DNA of 64,000 bases from Halorientalis litorea (GCF_023028225.1 NZ_CP095482.1:186001-250000); one strand, 5' to 3'. Positions 16,589 through 26,570 are shown, counted from the first letter of the stretch. The notes: generated by a model from the letters alone, not told the origin. Translations and numbers: made by a program.

Positions 16589-17350
16589 ATGGCAAGCGAC
16601 TACGAGGTCCAGTTCATCGACCGGGACGAACGCGACGCACGGTTCCTCGTGCGTGGGGTCACCCCAGCGTTCGCCAACGGCGTCCGGCGGGCCATGATAG
16701 CCGACGTGCCGACGCTGTCCATCGACGAAGTACGCGTCATCGAGAACTCGTCGGTGATGTTCGACGAGATGATCGCACTTCGCTTCGGGTTGGTGCCGCT
16801 GACCACGCCCGACGACTACGAAGTCGGTGAGACCGTCACCCTCGCGCTGGACGTGGAGGGGCCGGGCACGGCCTACTCCGGTGACCTCGTCAGCAGCGAC
16901 GATCAAGTAAAGCCGGCCGACGAGAACATTCCCATCATCGACCTCAAGGACCCAGAAGGGTCCGAGACGCCACAGCGTCTCGAAGTCGAGGCCGACGCGG
17001 TGATGGACCGCGGTCGAGAACACGCGAAACACCAAGGCGGCGTGGCCGTCGGCTACCGACACCTCCAGCGCGTGGAGGTCGTCGGGGACGCCGACGAGTT
17101 CGGCGACGACGACCCGCACATCCTCCGCGGTGTCATCGAGGAGGACGGCGAGTTGGTCCCGACCGAAGAGTTCGACCACGACCTCACGAACCGGTACCCG
17201 GGGAAGGATGTCGAGGTACACGACGTACCGAACGCCTTCGTGTTCAGCGTCGAGACGGACGGGTCGCTGTCGGTCGACGAACTGGTGACCCAGGCCGTGG
17301 ACACGCTGTCCGGCCGCGCGACCGAACTGAAGGAAGCCGTACAGTTATGA
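16589..17350 (+). CDS. rpoD: DNA-directed RNA polymerase subunit D (Rpo3)
   Basis: A 253-residue homologue of bacterial alpha and eukaryotic RPB3. The dimerisation domain holds [20 protein letters not shown] and [15 protein letters not shown]; the insert domain ends with [17 protein letters not shown]. With subunit L it forms the assembly platform of RNA polymerase. The protein contains no cysteine, so it cannot carry the [4Fe-4S] cluster present in the same domain of some archaeal D subunits. It follows rps11 by three bases, the standard archaeal arrangement. Confidence 0.97.
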   Translation: MASDYEVQFIDRDERDARFLVRGVTPAFANGVRRAMIADVPTLSIDEVRVIENSSVMFDEMIALRFGLVPLTTPDDYEVGETVTLALDVEGPGTAYSGDLVSSDDQVKPADENIPIIDLKDPEGSETPQRLEVEADAVMDRGREHAKHQGGVAVGYRHLQRVEVVGDADEFGDDDPHILRGVIEEDGELVPTEEFDHDLTNRYPGKDVEVHDVPNAFVFSVETDGSLSVDELVTQAVDTLSGRATELKEAVQL

Positions 17351-17470
17351 GAACAGCTACTGCCCCGAGTACCCCCCGACATGACGCCAGCCGTACCCTG
17401 ACGAGCGGCCGGGCAGAGCGGCGGGCAACCGTAAGCGGTTTGAAGGGGCAGTTGGAACTGACACAAGCAC

Positions 17471-17555
17471 GCAGGGATAGCCAAGTCAGGCCAACGGCGC
17501 AGCGTTCAGGGCGCTGTCCCGTAGGGGTCCGCAGGTTCAAATCCTGCTCCCTGCA
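17471..17555 (+). tRNA. tRNA-Leu (CAG anticodon)
   Basis: Acceptor stem GCAGGGA pairs with TCCCTGC, the anticodon loop TTCAGGG (anticodon 17507-17509) is closed by CAGCG/CGCTG, a long variable arm is present, and the T-arm is GCAGGTTCAAATCCTGC. Discriminator A, no encoded CCA. It lies between rpoD and rpl18e, where haloarchaea are known to keep a leucine tRNA inside the ribosomal transcript. Confidence 0.96.
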
Positions 17556-17573
17556 CTTCTCTGGAGGTAGGTT

Positions 17574-17924
17574 ATGAGCAAGACGAACCCGAGACTACGT
17601 AGTCTCATCGCCGACCTGAAGTCGACCGCCCGTGATTCGGGCGGGGACGTCTGGGCCGACGTGGCAGAGCAACTCGAGAAGCCGCGTCGTACACACGCCG
17701 AAGTCAACCTGGGCCGCATCGAGCGGTACGCACGGGAAGACGAAACGGTTGTCGTGCCGGGCAAAGTCCTCGGCAGCGGCGTCCTGCAGAAGGACGTTGC
17801 CGTCGCCGCCGTGGACGTGTCCGGGACGGCACAGACGAAAATCGACCAAGTCGGCGAATACATGGATATCGAACAGGCAGTCGAACAGAACCCCGACGGT
17901 ACCGACGTGCGGGTGATTCGATGA
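17574..17924 (+). CDS. rpl18e: 50S ribosomal protein L18e
   Basis: A 116-residue L18e (L15-superfamily) protein, [20 protein letters not shown] at the start, then [20 protein letters not shown] and [21 protein letters not shown]18e is an archaeal/eukaryotic large-subunit protein. It begins 18 bases after tRNA-Leu and overlaps rpl13 by four bases, continuing the superoperon. Confidence 0.97.
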   Translation: MSKTNPRLRSLIADLKSTARDSGGDVWADVAEQLEKPRRTHAEVNLGRIERYAREDETVVVPGKVLGSGVLQKDVAVAAVDVSGTAQTKIDQVGEYMDIEQAVEQNPDGTDVRVIR

Positions 17925-18358
17925 GCGTGCCGGACTTCGAGGCCGAGACGGTCATCGACGCCCGAGATTGCATCCTCGGACGGGTCGCCAGCGAGGTGGC
18001 CGAGCGCGCACTCGACGGCGAACGCGTCGCCGTCATCAACGCCGAGCAGTCGGTCATCACCGGCCGCGAGGAGCAACTCGTCGAGAAGTACCAGACGCGG
18101 CGGGAAGTCGGCTCGGACCGCGGGCCGTACTACCCGAAACAGCCCGACCGCATCTTCAAGCGGTCGATTCGCGGGATGCTTCCGTACAAGAAGCCCCGCG
18201 GCCGCGAGGCGTACGAGAACGTCCGCGTCTACAAGGGCAACCCGAACGACGAGGACGGCGAAATCATCGAGGGAACGTCGCTGGATAGACTCTCGAACAT
18301 CAAGTTCGTCCAGTTGGGGACGATCAGCGAACAACTCGGAGCAAACGTCACATGGTAA
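17921..18358 (+). CDS. rpl13: 50S ribosomal protein L13
   Basis: A 145-residue L13, recognised by [40 protein letters not shown] and [20 protein letters not shown]. It is an early assembly protein of the large subunit. The start overlaps rpl18e by four bases, and the end overlaps rps9 by seven bases. Confidence 0.97.
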   Translation: MSVPDFEAETVIDARDCILGRVASEVAERALDGERVAVINAEQSVITGREEQLVEKYQTRREVGSDRGPYYPKQPDRIFKRSIRGMLPYKKPRGREAYENVRVYKGNPNDEDGEIIEGTSLDRLSNIKFVQLGTISEQLGANVTW

Positions 18359-18750
18359 CGAACACATCAGGCAAGAAGAAGACGGCCATCGCGCGAGCGA
18401 CGGTGACGGACGGCGAGGGACTCGTCCGGGTGAACGCCCGGCCGGTCGAACTGGTCGAACCGGAACTGTCACAGCTGAAGATGCTGGAGCCGTTCCGCAT
18501 CGCGGACGACGACCTGCGCGAGGGCGTCGACGTGGATGTGCAGGTCGAGGGCGGCGGCACCAGCGGGCAGGCCGACGCGGTGCGGACGGCCATCGCTCGC
18601 GGGCTGGTCCAGCACACGAACGACGCGGAACTGCGTGACGCGTACATGGAGTTCGACCGGTCGCTCCTTGTCAACGACGTGCGCCAGTCCGAGCCCAAGA
18701 AGTGGGGCGGACCGGGTGCCCGTGCGCGCTACCAGAAATCATACCGGTGA
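18352..18750 (+). CDS. rps9: 30S ribosomal protein S9
   Basis: A 132-residue S9. It begins [20 protein letters not shown] and ends in the basic tail [17 protein letters not shown], whose last residues reach the P-site tRNA in ribosome structures. It overlaps rpl13 by seven bases and precedes rpoN by eleven. Confidence 0.97.
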   Translation: MVTNTSGKKKTAIARATVTDGEGLVRVNARPVELVEPELSQLKMLEPFRIADDDLREGVDVDVQVEGGGTSGQADAVRTAIARGLVQHTNDAELRDAYMEFDRSLLVNDVRQSEPKKWGGPGARARYQKSYR

Positions 18751-18761
18751 GGTGAGCACGC

Positions 18762-18953
18762 ATGATGGTCCCAGTCCGGTGTTTCACGTGTGGTACCGTC
18801 GTCGGCGAGCACTGGGAGGAGTTTAAATCCCGGACCCAAGAGGGCGAGGACCCGGAGGCGGTCCTCGACGACCTCGGCTTGGAGCGACACTGCTGCCGTC
18901 GCATGCTCGTCTCGCACAAAGACCTCGTCGACATCGTCGCACCGTATCAGTGA
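18762..18953 (+). CDS. rpoN: DNA-directed RNA polymerase subunit N (Rpo10)
   Basis: A 63-residue zinc protein. [20 protein letters not shown] supplies the first CxxC and [11 protein letters not shown] the adjacent cysteine pair of the Rpo10 zinc bundle. It joins the D/L platform to the large subunits. Two successive ATG codons begin the gene; the first is used here. It lies eight bases before rpoK. Confidence 0.97.
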   Translation: MMVPVRCFTCGTVVGEHWEEFKSRTQEGEDPEAVLDDLGLERHCCRRMLVSHKDLVDIVAPYQ

Positions 18954-18961
18954 CACCGCAC

Positions 18962-19141
18962 ATGGCTGACCAACAAGACAACCGATACGAGAAGGCTCGC
19001 ATCCTCGGCGCGCGAGCACTGCAGGTGGCCCACGGCGCGCCGGTGCTCATCGACACGGAGCAGACCCAGCCCATCCTCATCGCGGCAGAGGAGTACGACG
19101 CTGGTGTCCTGCCCTTTACGGTGTGGCGGGGTGAACAGTGA
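18962..19141 (+). CDS. rpoK: DNA-directed RNA polymerase subunit K (Rpo6)
   Basis: A 59-residue homologue of bacterial omega and RPB6, with [20 protein letters not shown] and [17 protein letters not shown]. It clamps the large subunit during assembly. The ATG at 18962 is preferred over a GTG four codons upstream because it begins right at the conserved region after a short acidic-polar leader. It overlaps the GTG start of eno by four bases. Confidence 0.96.
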   Translation: MADQQDNRYEKARILGARALQVAHGAPVLIDTEQTQPILIAAEEYDAGVLPFTVWRGEQ

Positions 19142-20340
19142 CGCTGGTCGCCAGCGTCGCGCTCCGGCGCGTCCTCGACTCGCGGGGGAACCCGACTGTC
19201 GAGGCGGAAGTCACCACCGAGAGTGGGGGCTTCGGCCGCGCCGCGGCACCGAGCGGTGCGTCGACGGGCGAGTACGAGGCTGTCGAACTCCCGCCGAACG
19301 AGGCAATCGCGGCGGCCCGCGAACACGCCGTCCCGCGACTGGTCGGTGAAGTGTACGCGGGTGACCAGCGCGGCGTCGACGCCGCGCTCCACGCCGCCGA
19401 CGGTACCGACGACTTCTCGCAAATCGGTGCCAACAGTGCCGTCGCCATCAGCATGGCCGCGGCCAAGGCCGGTGCGGACGTACAGGGCATCCCGCTGTAC
19501 CAGCACCTCGGCGGCGCGTTCCGCGGTCGGAACTTCCCGGTGCCGCTGGGCAACGTCGTCGGCGGTGGCGAACACGCCGCGGACGCGACCCACATCCAAG
19601 AGTTCCTCGCGGCCCCGGTCGGCGCGCCGAGCGTGACCGACGCCGTGTTCGCCAACGCGGCCGTCCACGGCGAAGTCGCGGACATCCTACACGACCGAGA
19701 CCTGCCCGCGGGCAAGGGCGACGAGGGCGCGTGGGCACCGTCCGTCGACGACGCGGAGGCCTTCGAAGTCGTCGCCGAGGCGATAGCGCGCGTCGAGGAC
19801 GCGGTGGGCTTCGAGGTCCGTCTCGGTCTCGACGTGGCCGGTGCGGAACTGTACGACCCCGAGGCAGGCGTGTACCGCTACGGGGACCGCGAACGCGACA
19901 CGGACGAGCAGATAGCGTACGTCGCGGACCTCGTGGACGAGTACAGTCTCGTCTACGTCGAGGACCCGCTCGACGAGAACGACTACGCGGCCTTCGCCGA
20001 GTTGACCGACCGAGTGGGAGACGAGACGCTGGTCTGCGGTGACGACCTGTTCGTGACCAACACGGACCGGTTGGCGGACGGCATCGCGCAGGATGCGGCG
20101 AACAGCATCCTCGTCAAGCCCAACCAAATCGGCACGCTGACCGACGCCTTCGACGCCATCGAGATGGCAGTCGAGAGCGGGTACGACCCTGTGGTCTCCC
20201 ACCGGAGCGGTGAGACCGAGGACACGACCATCGCACACCTCGCCGTTGCGACCGACGCACCGTTCATCAAGACCGGTGCGGTCGGTGGCGAGCGAACCGC
20301 CAAGCTGAACGAACTCATCCGAATCGAGGACAACGCATGA
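19138..20340 (+). CDS. eno: enolase
   Basis: A 400-residue enolase, converting 2-phosphoglycerate to phosphoenolpyruvate. Visible motifs are [27 protein letters not shown], the metal ligands in [21 protein letters not shown] and [10 protein letters not shown], and [10 protein letters not shown] with [17 protein letters not shown]. The start is GTG at 19138, giving a GTGA overlap with rpoK; no ATG lies close. Its presence between rpoK and rps2 is a conserved archaeal arrangement that couples glycolysis to the translation superoperon. Confidence 0.97.
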   Translation: MTLVASVALRRVLDSRGNPTVEAEVTTESGGFGRAAAPSGASTGEYEAVELPPNEAIAAAREHAVPRLVGEVYAGDQRGVDAALHAADGTDDFSQIGANSAVAISMAAAKAGADVQGIPLYQHLGGAFRGRNFPVPLGNVVGGGEHAADATHIQEFLAAPVGAPSVTDAVFANAAVHGEVADILHDRDLPAGKGDEGAWAPSVDDAEAFEVVAEAIARVEDAVGFEVRLGLDVAGAELYDPEAGVYRYGDRERDTDEQIAYVADLVDEYSLVYVEDPLDENDYAAFAELTDRVGDETLVCGDDLFVTNTDRLADGIAQDAANSILVKPNQIGTLTDAFDAIEMAVESGYDPVVSHRSGETEDTTIAHLAVATDAPFIKTGAVGGERTAKLNELIRIEDNA

Positions 20341-21113
20341 GCGGAGACGAAGACCAAGAAGGGCTCGACGCCACCGAATCCGACGTCGACCCGGACCCGG
20401 CCACCGAGGCCGGGGCCGTGGCCGAGGAACGAGACGGCGACGAGTCTGCAGACGAATCGACAGAGGCCGCCGACGAGGCGGCCGAAGAGACAGCGGAGCC
20501 ACGGCTGGACGAGGACGTCATGCCCGACGACGAGGCGGACCTCCTCATCCCCGTCGAGGACTACCTCGCGGCTGGTGTCCACATCGGGACCCAGCAGAAG
20601 ACCAAGGACATGGAGCGGTTCATCCACCGCGTCCGCACTGACGGGCTGTACGTGCTGGACGTGTCGATGACCGACCAGCGCGTCCGGACGGCCGCGGACT
20701 TCCTCGCGAACTACGACCCCGAGCAGGTGCTCGTGGCCTCCTCGCGCCAGTACGGCCGGTTCCCGGCCGAGAAGTTCGCGGACGCCGTCGGGGCGCGCGC
20801 CCGGACCGGCCGGTTCATCCCCGGGACGCTGACCAACCCCGATTACGACGGGTACATCGAACCCGACGTGGTGGTCGTCACCGACCCCATCGGCGACAGT
20901 CAGGCGGTCAAGGAGGCAATCACCGTCGGCATTCCCGTCATCGCGATGTGTGACTCCAACAACGGGACCGGCAACGTGGACCTCGTCGTCCCGACGAACA
21001 ACAAGGGGCGCAAGGCACTGTCGGTCGTCTACTGGCTGCTGGCCAACGAGACGCTCGACCGGCGCGGTGCGGAACCGGCCTACGCCCTCGAAGACTTCGA
21101 GAGCGGTATCTGA
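20337..21113 (+). CDS. rps2: 30S ribosomal protein S2
   Basis: A 258-residue S2. The first 60 residues are an acidic, low-complexity extension usual in halophiles; the folded part starts at [20 protein letters not shown] and includes [12 protein letters not shown] and [21 protein letters not shown]2 is added late to the small-subunit back. It overlaps eno by four bases and is the last gene of the superoperon. Confidence 0.96.
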   Translation: MSGDEDQEGLDATESDVDPDPATEAGAVAEERDGDESADESTEAADEAAEETAEPRLDEDVMPDDEADLLIPVEDYLAAGVHIGTQQKTKDMERFIHRVRTDGLYVLDVSMTDQRVRTAADFLANYDPEQVLVASSRQYGRFPAEKFADAVGARARTGRFIPGTLTNPDYDGYIEPDVVVVTDPIGDSQAVKEAITVGIPVIAMCDSNNGTGNVDLVVPTNNKGRKALSVVYWLLANETLDRRGAEPAYALEDFESGI

Positions 21114-21164
21114 ACGGCACTGTTTTCCATCGGTTTATATTCGAGCGCGTGGTCACGCTGCGGT

Positions 21165-21533
21165 ATGGCAGAAGGTAATACTCGCCAGAACGCGCTCGTC
21201 GGTGCCGTCGTGACCGTCCTGACCTCCTTTACCGGACTCGCTCCGGTCGTCGGCGGTGCCGTCGCGGGCTATCTCAACCGGCGCGACGGGGTGAAAGTGG
21301 GTGCCATCTCCGGTGCCATCGCGACCATCCCACTCCTGTTCATCTTCTTTCTGGTCGGGAGTTTCCTCGCGTTCGTGCCGGTGATGGGCGGCGGGCCGCG
21401 GGCGGGGTTCGGTGCCGGATTCGGCATCGTCGTGCTGGTGTTCGTGTTCGGGTTGCTCCTCGTCTACAGCGTCGGCTTGGGCGCGCTCGGGGGCTACGTC
21501 GGCGAGTATCTCTACACCGAAGACGTGCTGTGA
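21165..21533 (+). CDS. small membrane protein, DUF5518-like
   Basis: A 122-residue protein with three to four hydrophobic segments rich in glycine, starting MAEGNTRQNALVGAVVTVLT and containing GGAVAGYLNRRDGVKVGAIS. The GxVAGYL...G...GAxSG pattern matches the haloarchaeal DUF5518 family, of unknown function. A box GTTTATATT about 30 bases upstream indicates its own promoter with a nearly leaderless start. Confidence 0.7.
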   Translation: MAEGNTRQNALVGAVVTVLTSFTGLAPVVGGAVAGYLNRRDGVKVGAISGAIATIPLLFIFFLVGSFLAFVPVMGGGPRAGFGAGFGIVVLVFVFGLLLVYSVGLGALGGYVGEYLYTEDVL

Positions 21534-21602
21534 GGCCGAGGCCACGCGGGCAGGCCGTGTCCTTCGGAAATACCTAACATCCCCCCGGACCGACGGAGTG
21601 GC

Positions 21603-22595
21603 ATGGTCGCTTCGAGTGCCCCGGGGAAGGTGTATCTGTTCGGGGAACACGCGGTCGTATACGGGGAGCCAGCAGTCCCCTGTGCCATCGAGCGGCGGGC
21701 ACGGGTCACGGTGAACGAACGCGACGACGACGCCCTGCGAGTCCACGCCGAAGACCTGACCCTCGACGGGTTCACCGTCGAGTACGACGGCGAGAGTGAG
21801 ACGACACCGGACGTGGACGTGTCACAGTCGCTGGTCGAGGCCGCGGTGGGGTACATCGAGGGCGCGGTGGAACAGGCCCGCGACGCCGCCGACAGGCCCG
21901 ACGCGGGGTTCGAGATTACCGTCGAGAGCGCGATTCCGCTCGGTGCGGGACTCGGGTCGTCGGCGGCCGTCGTCGTCGCGGGTATCGACGCGGCGACACG
22001 GGAGTTGGGCGTCGAACTGACGGCCCGGGACATCGCGGACCGGGCGTTCCGCGTCGAGTACGAGGTACAGGACGGACAGGCCTCGCGGGCGGACACGTTC
22101 TGTTCCGCCGTCGGCGGGGCCGTCCGCGTCGAGGGTGAGGACTGTCGGGCCATAGAGAGCGTGCCGAACCTCCCGTTCGTCATCGGGTACGACGGCGGCG
22201 CGGGCGACACGGGCGAACTCGTCGCGGGAGTGCGGGCACTCCGCGAGGAGTACGACTTCGCGGCCGACACCGTCGAGACCATCGGGGACATCGTGCGGGC
22301 GGGCGAGGCCGCACTGGCCGACGGTGACCTCGCGGAAATCGGCCGCCTGATGGACTTCAACCACGGCCTGCTGTCGGCACTGGGTGTCTCGGCGCGCTCG
22401 CTGGACGAGATGGTGTGGGCGGCCCGGCAGTCCGACGCGCTGGGCGCGAAACTCACGGGCGCGGGCGGCGGCGGGTGCATCGTGGCCCTCGACCGGACGG
22501 ACGGCGCGGAGACGGCACTGAAGTACACGCCGGGGTGTGAGACGACGTTCCGGGCGGAACTCGACGCAGACGGCGTCCGTGTGGAGGAGCCATGA
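21603..22595 (+). CDS. mvk: mevalonate kinase
   Basis: A 330-residue GHMP kinase. The start APGKVYLFGEHAVVYGEPAV, the ATP loop PLGAGLGSSAAVVVAG and the C-terminal GAKLTGAGGGGCIVALD are the three GHMP motifs. It phosphorylates mevalonate at O5 for isoprenoid (archaeal lipid) synthesis. It overlaps the next gene, isopentenyl phosphate kinase, by four bases; together they mark the archaeal variant of the mevalonate pathway. Confidence 0.95.
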   Translation: MVASSAPGKVYLFGEHAVVYGEPAVPCAIERRARVTVNERDDDALRVHAEDLTLDGFTVEYDGESETTPDVDVSQSLVEAAVGYIEGAVEQARDAADRPDAGFEITVESAIPLGAGLGSSAAVVVAGIDAATRELGVELTARDIADRAFRVEYEVQDGQASRADTFCSAVGGAVRVEGEDCRAIESVPNLPFVIGYDGGAGDTGELVAGVRALREEYDFAADTVETIGDIVRAGEAALADGDLAEIGRLMDFNHGLLSALGVSARSLDEMVWAARQSDALGAKLTGAGGGGCIVALDRTDGAETALKYTPGCETTFRAELDADGVRVEEP

Positions 22596-23338
22596 CGACG
22601 GTCCTCAAACTCGGTGGGAGTGTCGTCACCCGGAAGGAGTCGCCGGAGACGCTCGACGAGGCGGCGATCGAGGAGGCGGCCGCGGCAGTCGCCGAGGCGC
22701 GCGACGACGTGGTTCTCGTCCACGGCGGCGGTAGTTTCGGCCACCACTACGCCGACCGACACGGCGTCTCGACGACGGACGGAACCCACGACGCCGCCGC
22801 CGTCCGTGACGTACACGGAGCGATGACACGGCTGAACGACGCGGTGGTCGACGCACTCGCCCGGGCGGGCGTGTCGGCACTCCCGGTTCACCCGCTCTCG
22901 CTCGCCCATCGGACGGCAGACGGCGACTTGCGGATGGCCGCCGAGGGCGTCGCGTCGATGCTCGCCGAGGGGTTCACTCCGGTGCTTCACGGCGACGTGG
23001 TGGTCCACGCGGACGCGGGGGCGACCATCGTGAGCGGCGACGAACTGGTCGTCGAACTGGCGGAGGGACTCGACGCGGCACGGGTCGGCCTCTGTTCGAC
23101 GGTCCCCGGCGTCCTCGACACCGACGGAGACGTAATCGGGCGTATCGACGCCTTCACCGAGGTTGCCGACGCCCTCGGCGCGAGCGACACGACGGACGTG
23201 ACCGGCGGGATGGCCGCCAAGGTGGAGGCACTGCTCGGACTGCGTGCTCCCGCCGCGGTGTTCGGACCCGAGGACCTGTCGGCGTTCCTCGGCGGCGAAA
23301 CCCCCGGAACGGTGGTCGACGGACACACCGACCGATAG
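22592..23338 (+). CDS. ipk: isopentenyl phosphate kinase
   Basis: A 248-residue amino-acid-kinase-fold protein. It starts TTVLKLGGSVVTRKESPETL and has VLVHGGGSFGHHYA with the histidine that defines IPK, then VSGDELVVELAEGL and DVTGGMAAKVEALLGL. It phosphorylates isopentenyl phosphate to isopentenyl diphosphate, the last step of the archaeal mevalonate route. It is translationally coupled to mvk. In most haloarchaea RNase J and the prenyl synthase follow directly; here about 4 kb of other genes intervene. Confidence 0.95.
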   Translation: MTTVLKLGGSVVTRKESPETLDEAAIEEAAAAVAEARDDVVLVHGGGSFGHHYADRHGVSTTDGTHDAAAVRDVHGAMTRLNDAVVDALARAGVSALPVHPLSLAHRTADGDLRMAAEGVASMLAEGFTPVLHGDVVVHADAGATIVSGDELVVELAEGLDAARVGLCSTVPGVLDTDGDVIGRIDAFTEVADALGASDTTDVTGGMAAKVEALLGLRAPAAVFGPEDLSAFLGGETPGTVVDGHTDR

Positions 23339-23461
23339 CGGGGCCCCGGGCGTACACCCTTCCGGAACGGGACCCGCGTGGTGGGGGAAACCGCTACCCT
23401 GCGGGCGGACGGCCGACGGACGGCGTAACCTATTTCACTCCTGTCATACGTGGGTGAGAGC

Positions 23462-24430
23462 ATGTCGACTGTCAGGACGCTCGACGGACTGAAATACGGC
23501 TTCAAGTTTCTCGGTCTCTCTTTGCTCGTGCTCGTCGTCGGTGGGCTGTTCATCGGCGGCGGGGCCGCCCTCGCCGCTGGCGGTATCGATACATCGACCC
23601 GGACACAGAGTACTCTCACGCCCGCGGTCGGCGGCGGCGTCGTCCTCTCGCTCGTTGGTGTCCTGTGGGTCTACGGCGCGTCGCTGGGCCTGTTGCACAA
23701 GTTCGTCGCCGACAGTGTCGCCACCGGTGTCGACTTGACGGAGTCCGGTGGCGGTGATGCCGAGGAGGCGGCCGAACCCGAGGACGAGTCTGAGGAGACT
23801 GGCGCGGCCGAGGCGTCGGCCGCCGAAGGCCAACCGACGGCCAGCAGTGCCGGCGTCGACGACTCGGGTCCGGTTGCGGCGGCGAGCGACGACACCGACG
23901 ACACGTCCGGGCAGACGGCCGATACCGGCACTGCCGACACGGGGTCGACGTGGGACGGGGCACGGGACGACGCCGCCACCGACCCGGACTCAGCGACGTC
24001 CGACACGGGGGCGACAATCGACGGCGAACCGAGCGGCGAGGAACTCGACAGGGTCGTCAGCGAAGCCACGGAGCCGTCGGCGGACGAGGGCGGCGCGGTT
24101 GCCGGACCGTCGACCGCGAGCGACCGGGACCCGGACCCGGTCGAGGAGGACGCCTACGGAGCGGGTGCCACCAGTTCGACCGACGAACCGTACGACGACA
24201 CCGGCACGGGAACGGACGAGTACAGGGCCGGTGCGGGCGAGCCAGCGGGATACGGGGCCGAGCAGGCAGACAGCGACATCGAGCGAGCGGACATCTATCG
24301 GGTCGAAGACGGCCCTGCACCCGATGTCGAGGCGGACGAGGAAGCGGTCGAGGACGCGGAGTTCGAGGACATCGAGGACACCACGGACGAACCCGGGGAC
24401 TGGGAACCGCTCGACGAGGACGACCTATAG
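23462..24430 (+). CDS. membrane protein with two helices and a long acidic disordered tail, function unknown
   Basis: A 322-residue protein. Residues about 14-45 and 55-85 are hydrophobic ([20 protein letters not shown] and [20 protein letters not shown]); the remaining 240 residues are low-complexity, rich in Asp, Glu, Ser, Thr, Gly and Ala, with no basic stretches. This suits a membrane anchor with a disordered cytoplasmic domain. I know no family for it. The stop overlaps the stop of the convergent acyl-CoA dehydrogenase gene. ATG at 23462 is preferred to one four codons upstream because of its position next to the box ACCTATTTC. Confidence 0.65.
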   Translation: MSTVRTLDGLKYGFKFLGLSLLVLVVGGLFIGGGAALAAGGIDTSTRTQSTLTPAVGGGVVLSLVGVLWVYGASLGLLHKFVADSVATGVDLTESGGGDAEEAAEPEDESEETGAAEASAAEGQPTASSAGVDDSGPVAAASDDTDDTSGQTADTGTADTGSTWDGARDDAATDPDSATSDTGATIDGEPSGEELDRVVSEATEPSADEGGAVAGPSTASDRDPDPVEEDAYGAGATSSTDEPYDDTGTGTDEYRAGAGEPAGYGAEQADSDIERADIYRVEDGPAPDVEADEEAVEDAEFEDIEDTTDEPGDWEPLDEDDL

Positions 24431-25612
24431 GTCGAGGAGTTCGCCGGCGATAATGTTGCGCTGAATCGCGCTCGCGCCCTCCCCGATTTGGTAGAGTTTC
24501 GCGTGACGGTACTGGCGTTCGACGGGATAGTCGCGGGTGTAGCCGTTGCCACCGTGGAGTTGCATAGCGTCGCTGGCGACTTCCTCCGCGACTTCGGAGG
24601 CGTAGAGTTTCGCCATACTGGCTAGCTTGGTCGGCTTCTCACCCTCGTCCAACTTCGCCGCGGCGCGGTAGGTGAGCGAGCGTGCGTTCTCCACTTTCAC
24701 CGCCATGTCCGCGATGTCGTGCTGGACGGCTTGGAACTCCTGCAGTTCGCGGTCGAACTGGGTGCGCTCGCCCACGTAGTCCATCGCTTCGTCGAGACAC
24801 CGCTGAGCGATGCCCAGAGCCTGTGCGGCGATGCCGACCCGTTCCTGCTCGAAGAACTCCATCAACTGGTAAAAGCCCATGTTCTCGTAGCCGACGAGGT
24901 TCTCCTCGGGGACCCGCACGCCGTCGTAGCGCAGTTGGGCGGTGTCGGAGGCGTTCCAGCCCATCTTGTGGATGTCGGACTCCACCTCGAAGCCGTCGCG
25001 GTCCGTCTCGACGATGATGGCCGAGACGCCGCTGTGTCCCTCCTCGCCCGTGCGACACATCGTGAGAACGTAGTCGGCGATGGAACCGTGCGTGATGAAC
25101 GTCTTCACGCCGTCGATGACGTACTCGCCGCCGTCTTCCTCTGCCTCCGGCACCGCAGGACTGGTCGTGGTTCGGTCTCCCTCGACTTTCTCGGCTCTCG
25201 TCTCGATGCTGGCGGCGTCGCTCCCGTGTTCGGGTTCAGTGTTACCCATCGCGCCGATGAGTTCACCCGAGGAGACGCCCTCCAGAATCCACTCTTTCTG
25301 CTCCTCGGAGCCGTACTCCGCAATCATCCGCGTGCCGAACTCGGTGCCGATGGCCGCGAGCATCCCGGCGTCCGCGTAGGCGATTTCCTCGGCGAAGATT
25401 GTCCCCTCGACGGCACCCATCCCAGCTCCGCCGTACTCCTCGGGGATGGACGCGCCGATGAGTCCCGCGTCGACGGCCTTCTGCCAGACTTCCTCGGGCC
25501 ACTCGCCACTTTCTTCGTGTTCGCGGGCGACCGGGTCGACTTCGTTCTGGGCGAACTCGCGTGCCGTCTTTCTGACCGCTCGCTGCTCCTCTGTCAGGGA
25601 GAAATCTATCAT
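24425..25612 (-). CDS. acyl-CoA dehydrogenase
   Basis: A 395-residue flavoprotein of the usual size. Visible: [20 protein letters not shown] at the start, [40 protein letters not shown], and [20 protein letters not shown]. The catalytic segment reads [20 protein letters not shown], with the Glu of the typical EGxxxIQ motif present, so this one should be a normal dehydrogenase, unlike that at 3713. It introduces the alpha-beta double bond of acyl-CoA, passing electrons to ETF. An SDR of the dienoyl-CoA reductase type is divergent from it. Confidence 0.93.
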   Translation of the reverse strand: MIDFSLTEEQRAVRKTAREFAQNEVDPVAREHEESGEWPEEVWQKAVDAGLIGASIPEEYGGAGMGAVEGTIFAEEIAYADAGMLAAIGTEFGTRMIAEYGSEEQKEWILEGVSSGELIGAMGNTEPEHGSDAASIETRAEKVEGDRTTTSPAVPEAEEDGGEYVIDGVKTFITHGSIADYVLTMCRTGEEGHSGVSAIIVETDRDGFEVESDIHKMGWNASDTAQLRYDGVRVPEENLVGYENMGFYQLMEFFEQERVGIAAQALGIAQRCLDEAMDYVGERTQFDRELQEFQAVQHDIADMAVKVENARSLTYRAAAKLDEGEKPTKLASMAKLYASEVAEEVASDAMQLHGGNGYTRDYPVERQYRHAKLYQIGEGASAIQRNIIAGELLDL

Positions 25613-25660
25613 ACACTCTCCACGGGTGTCGGTATGTTAACGCTTTCCGAACTCAAGAAA

Positions 25661-25734
25661 TTAAATACGAGTTTATAGTTTCGGCACGGGTGCGCACGTG
25701 GGAAGGTATCACAATGAATTAGAAACTCATTTAC
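25661..25734. promoter_or_regulatory. divergent promoter region of the acyl-CoA dehydrogenase / SDR pair
   Basis: The 148 bases between the two genes hold A/T-rich boxes facing both ways: TTAAATA (25661-25667) and GAGTTTATAG (25669-25678), and the mirrored AGAAACTCATTTA (25721-25733). GAGTTT and AAACTC form an interrupted inverted repeat, so a shared site is possible. No Shine-Dalgarno motif is seen before either start. Confidence 0.4.
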
Positions 25735-25760
25735 CGTGGGTCTCCGCGATAAGGGACACG

Positions 25761-26570
25761 ATGACGAACTTTCCGGCGACGCCGCCGAGTACGGAACTGT
25801 TCGACGACAATCTACTCGCGGGCGAGACAGCCCTGATTACGGGTGGCGGGACGGGTATCGGTGAGGAGATAGCACTGGCCATGGCGGACCACGGGGCCGA
25901 CGTGGCCATCGCGAGTCGCGACATGGACCACCTCGAACCGGTCGCCGAGGAGATAGAGGCCCGCGGGCAGAACGCGTGTGCGACGACAGTCGACGTGCGC
26001 GACGCCGACAACGTCGAGGCGATGGTCGAGACTGTCGTCGAGGAACTCGGCGAGATTACGATTCTCGTGAACAACGCGGGGGCGAACTTCCTCACACCCG
26101 CCGAAGAGTTGAGCGCGAACGGGTGGCGGGCCGTCGTCGGGACGATCCTCGACGGGACGGCCTACTGCAGTTTCGCCGTCGGCGAACACATGATAGCGAA
26201 CGACGGCGGCACCATCATCGCGATGGGCGCGACGAACTCCGAGATGGGCGCGCCGTTCCACGCACACTCCGGTGCGGGGAAGGCGGGCATCCACAACCTC
26301 ATGCAATCGCTCGCGGGCGAGTGGGCACAGCACGGCATCACAGCGAACACCGTCGCACCCGGCATCATCGAGACGGAAGGCATCAAGAACGCGGCCGGTG
26401 GCGAACTGCCCGACTACCTGCTCTCGGAAGTCGTGGCCGACCGCTTCGGGACGCCAGCCGACTGCGTTCCGCTCGTCCTCTTCCTCGCGAGTCCGGCGGC
26501 GAACTACATCACGGGCGGGTACTTCAGCGTGGACGGCGGCCACCTCATCCGTGGGTCACCGTACGAATAG
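25761..26570 (+). CDS. short-chain dehydrogenase/reductase, 2,4-dienoyl-CoA reductase-like
   Basis: A 270-residue Rossmann protein. NAD(P)-binding GGGTGIGEEIALAMADHGAD and the structural NNAGANFLTPAEELSANGW are typical SDR motifs. At the active site, where most SDRs have YxxxK, it reads HSGAGKAGIHN: the lysine is kept but the tyrosine is replaced, as in the peroxisomal/mitochondrial 2,4-dienoyl-CoA reductase group. That points to reduction of dienoyl-CoA in unsaturated fatty acid breakdown, fitting its divergent acyl-CoA dehydrogenase neighbour. The ATG at 25761 is preferred over an earlier in-frame start lying in the promoter. Confidence 0.85.
   Translation: MTNFPATPPSTELFDDNLLAGETALITGGGTGIGEEIALAMADHGADVAIASRDMDHLEPVAEEIEARGQNACATTVDVRDADNVEAMVETVVEELGEITILVNNAGANFLTPAEELSANGWRAVVGTILDGTAYCSFAVGEHMIANDGGTIIAMGATNSEMGAPFHAHSGAGKAGIHNLMQSLAGEWAQHGITANTVAPGIIETEGIKNAAGGELPDYLLSEVVADRFGTPADCVPLVLFLASPAANYITGGYFSVDGGHLIRGSPYE

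Noticed and set aside
21512-23326. 604-residue minus-strand frame opposite mvk and ipk
   Set aside because: Serine/arginine-rich shadow of two confirmed enzymes. No motif, wrong composition for a halophile.
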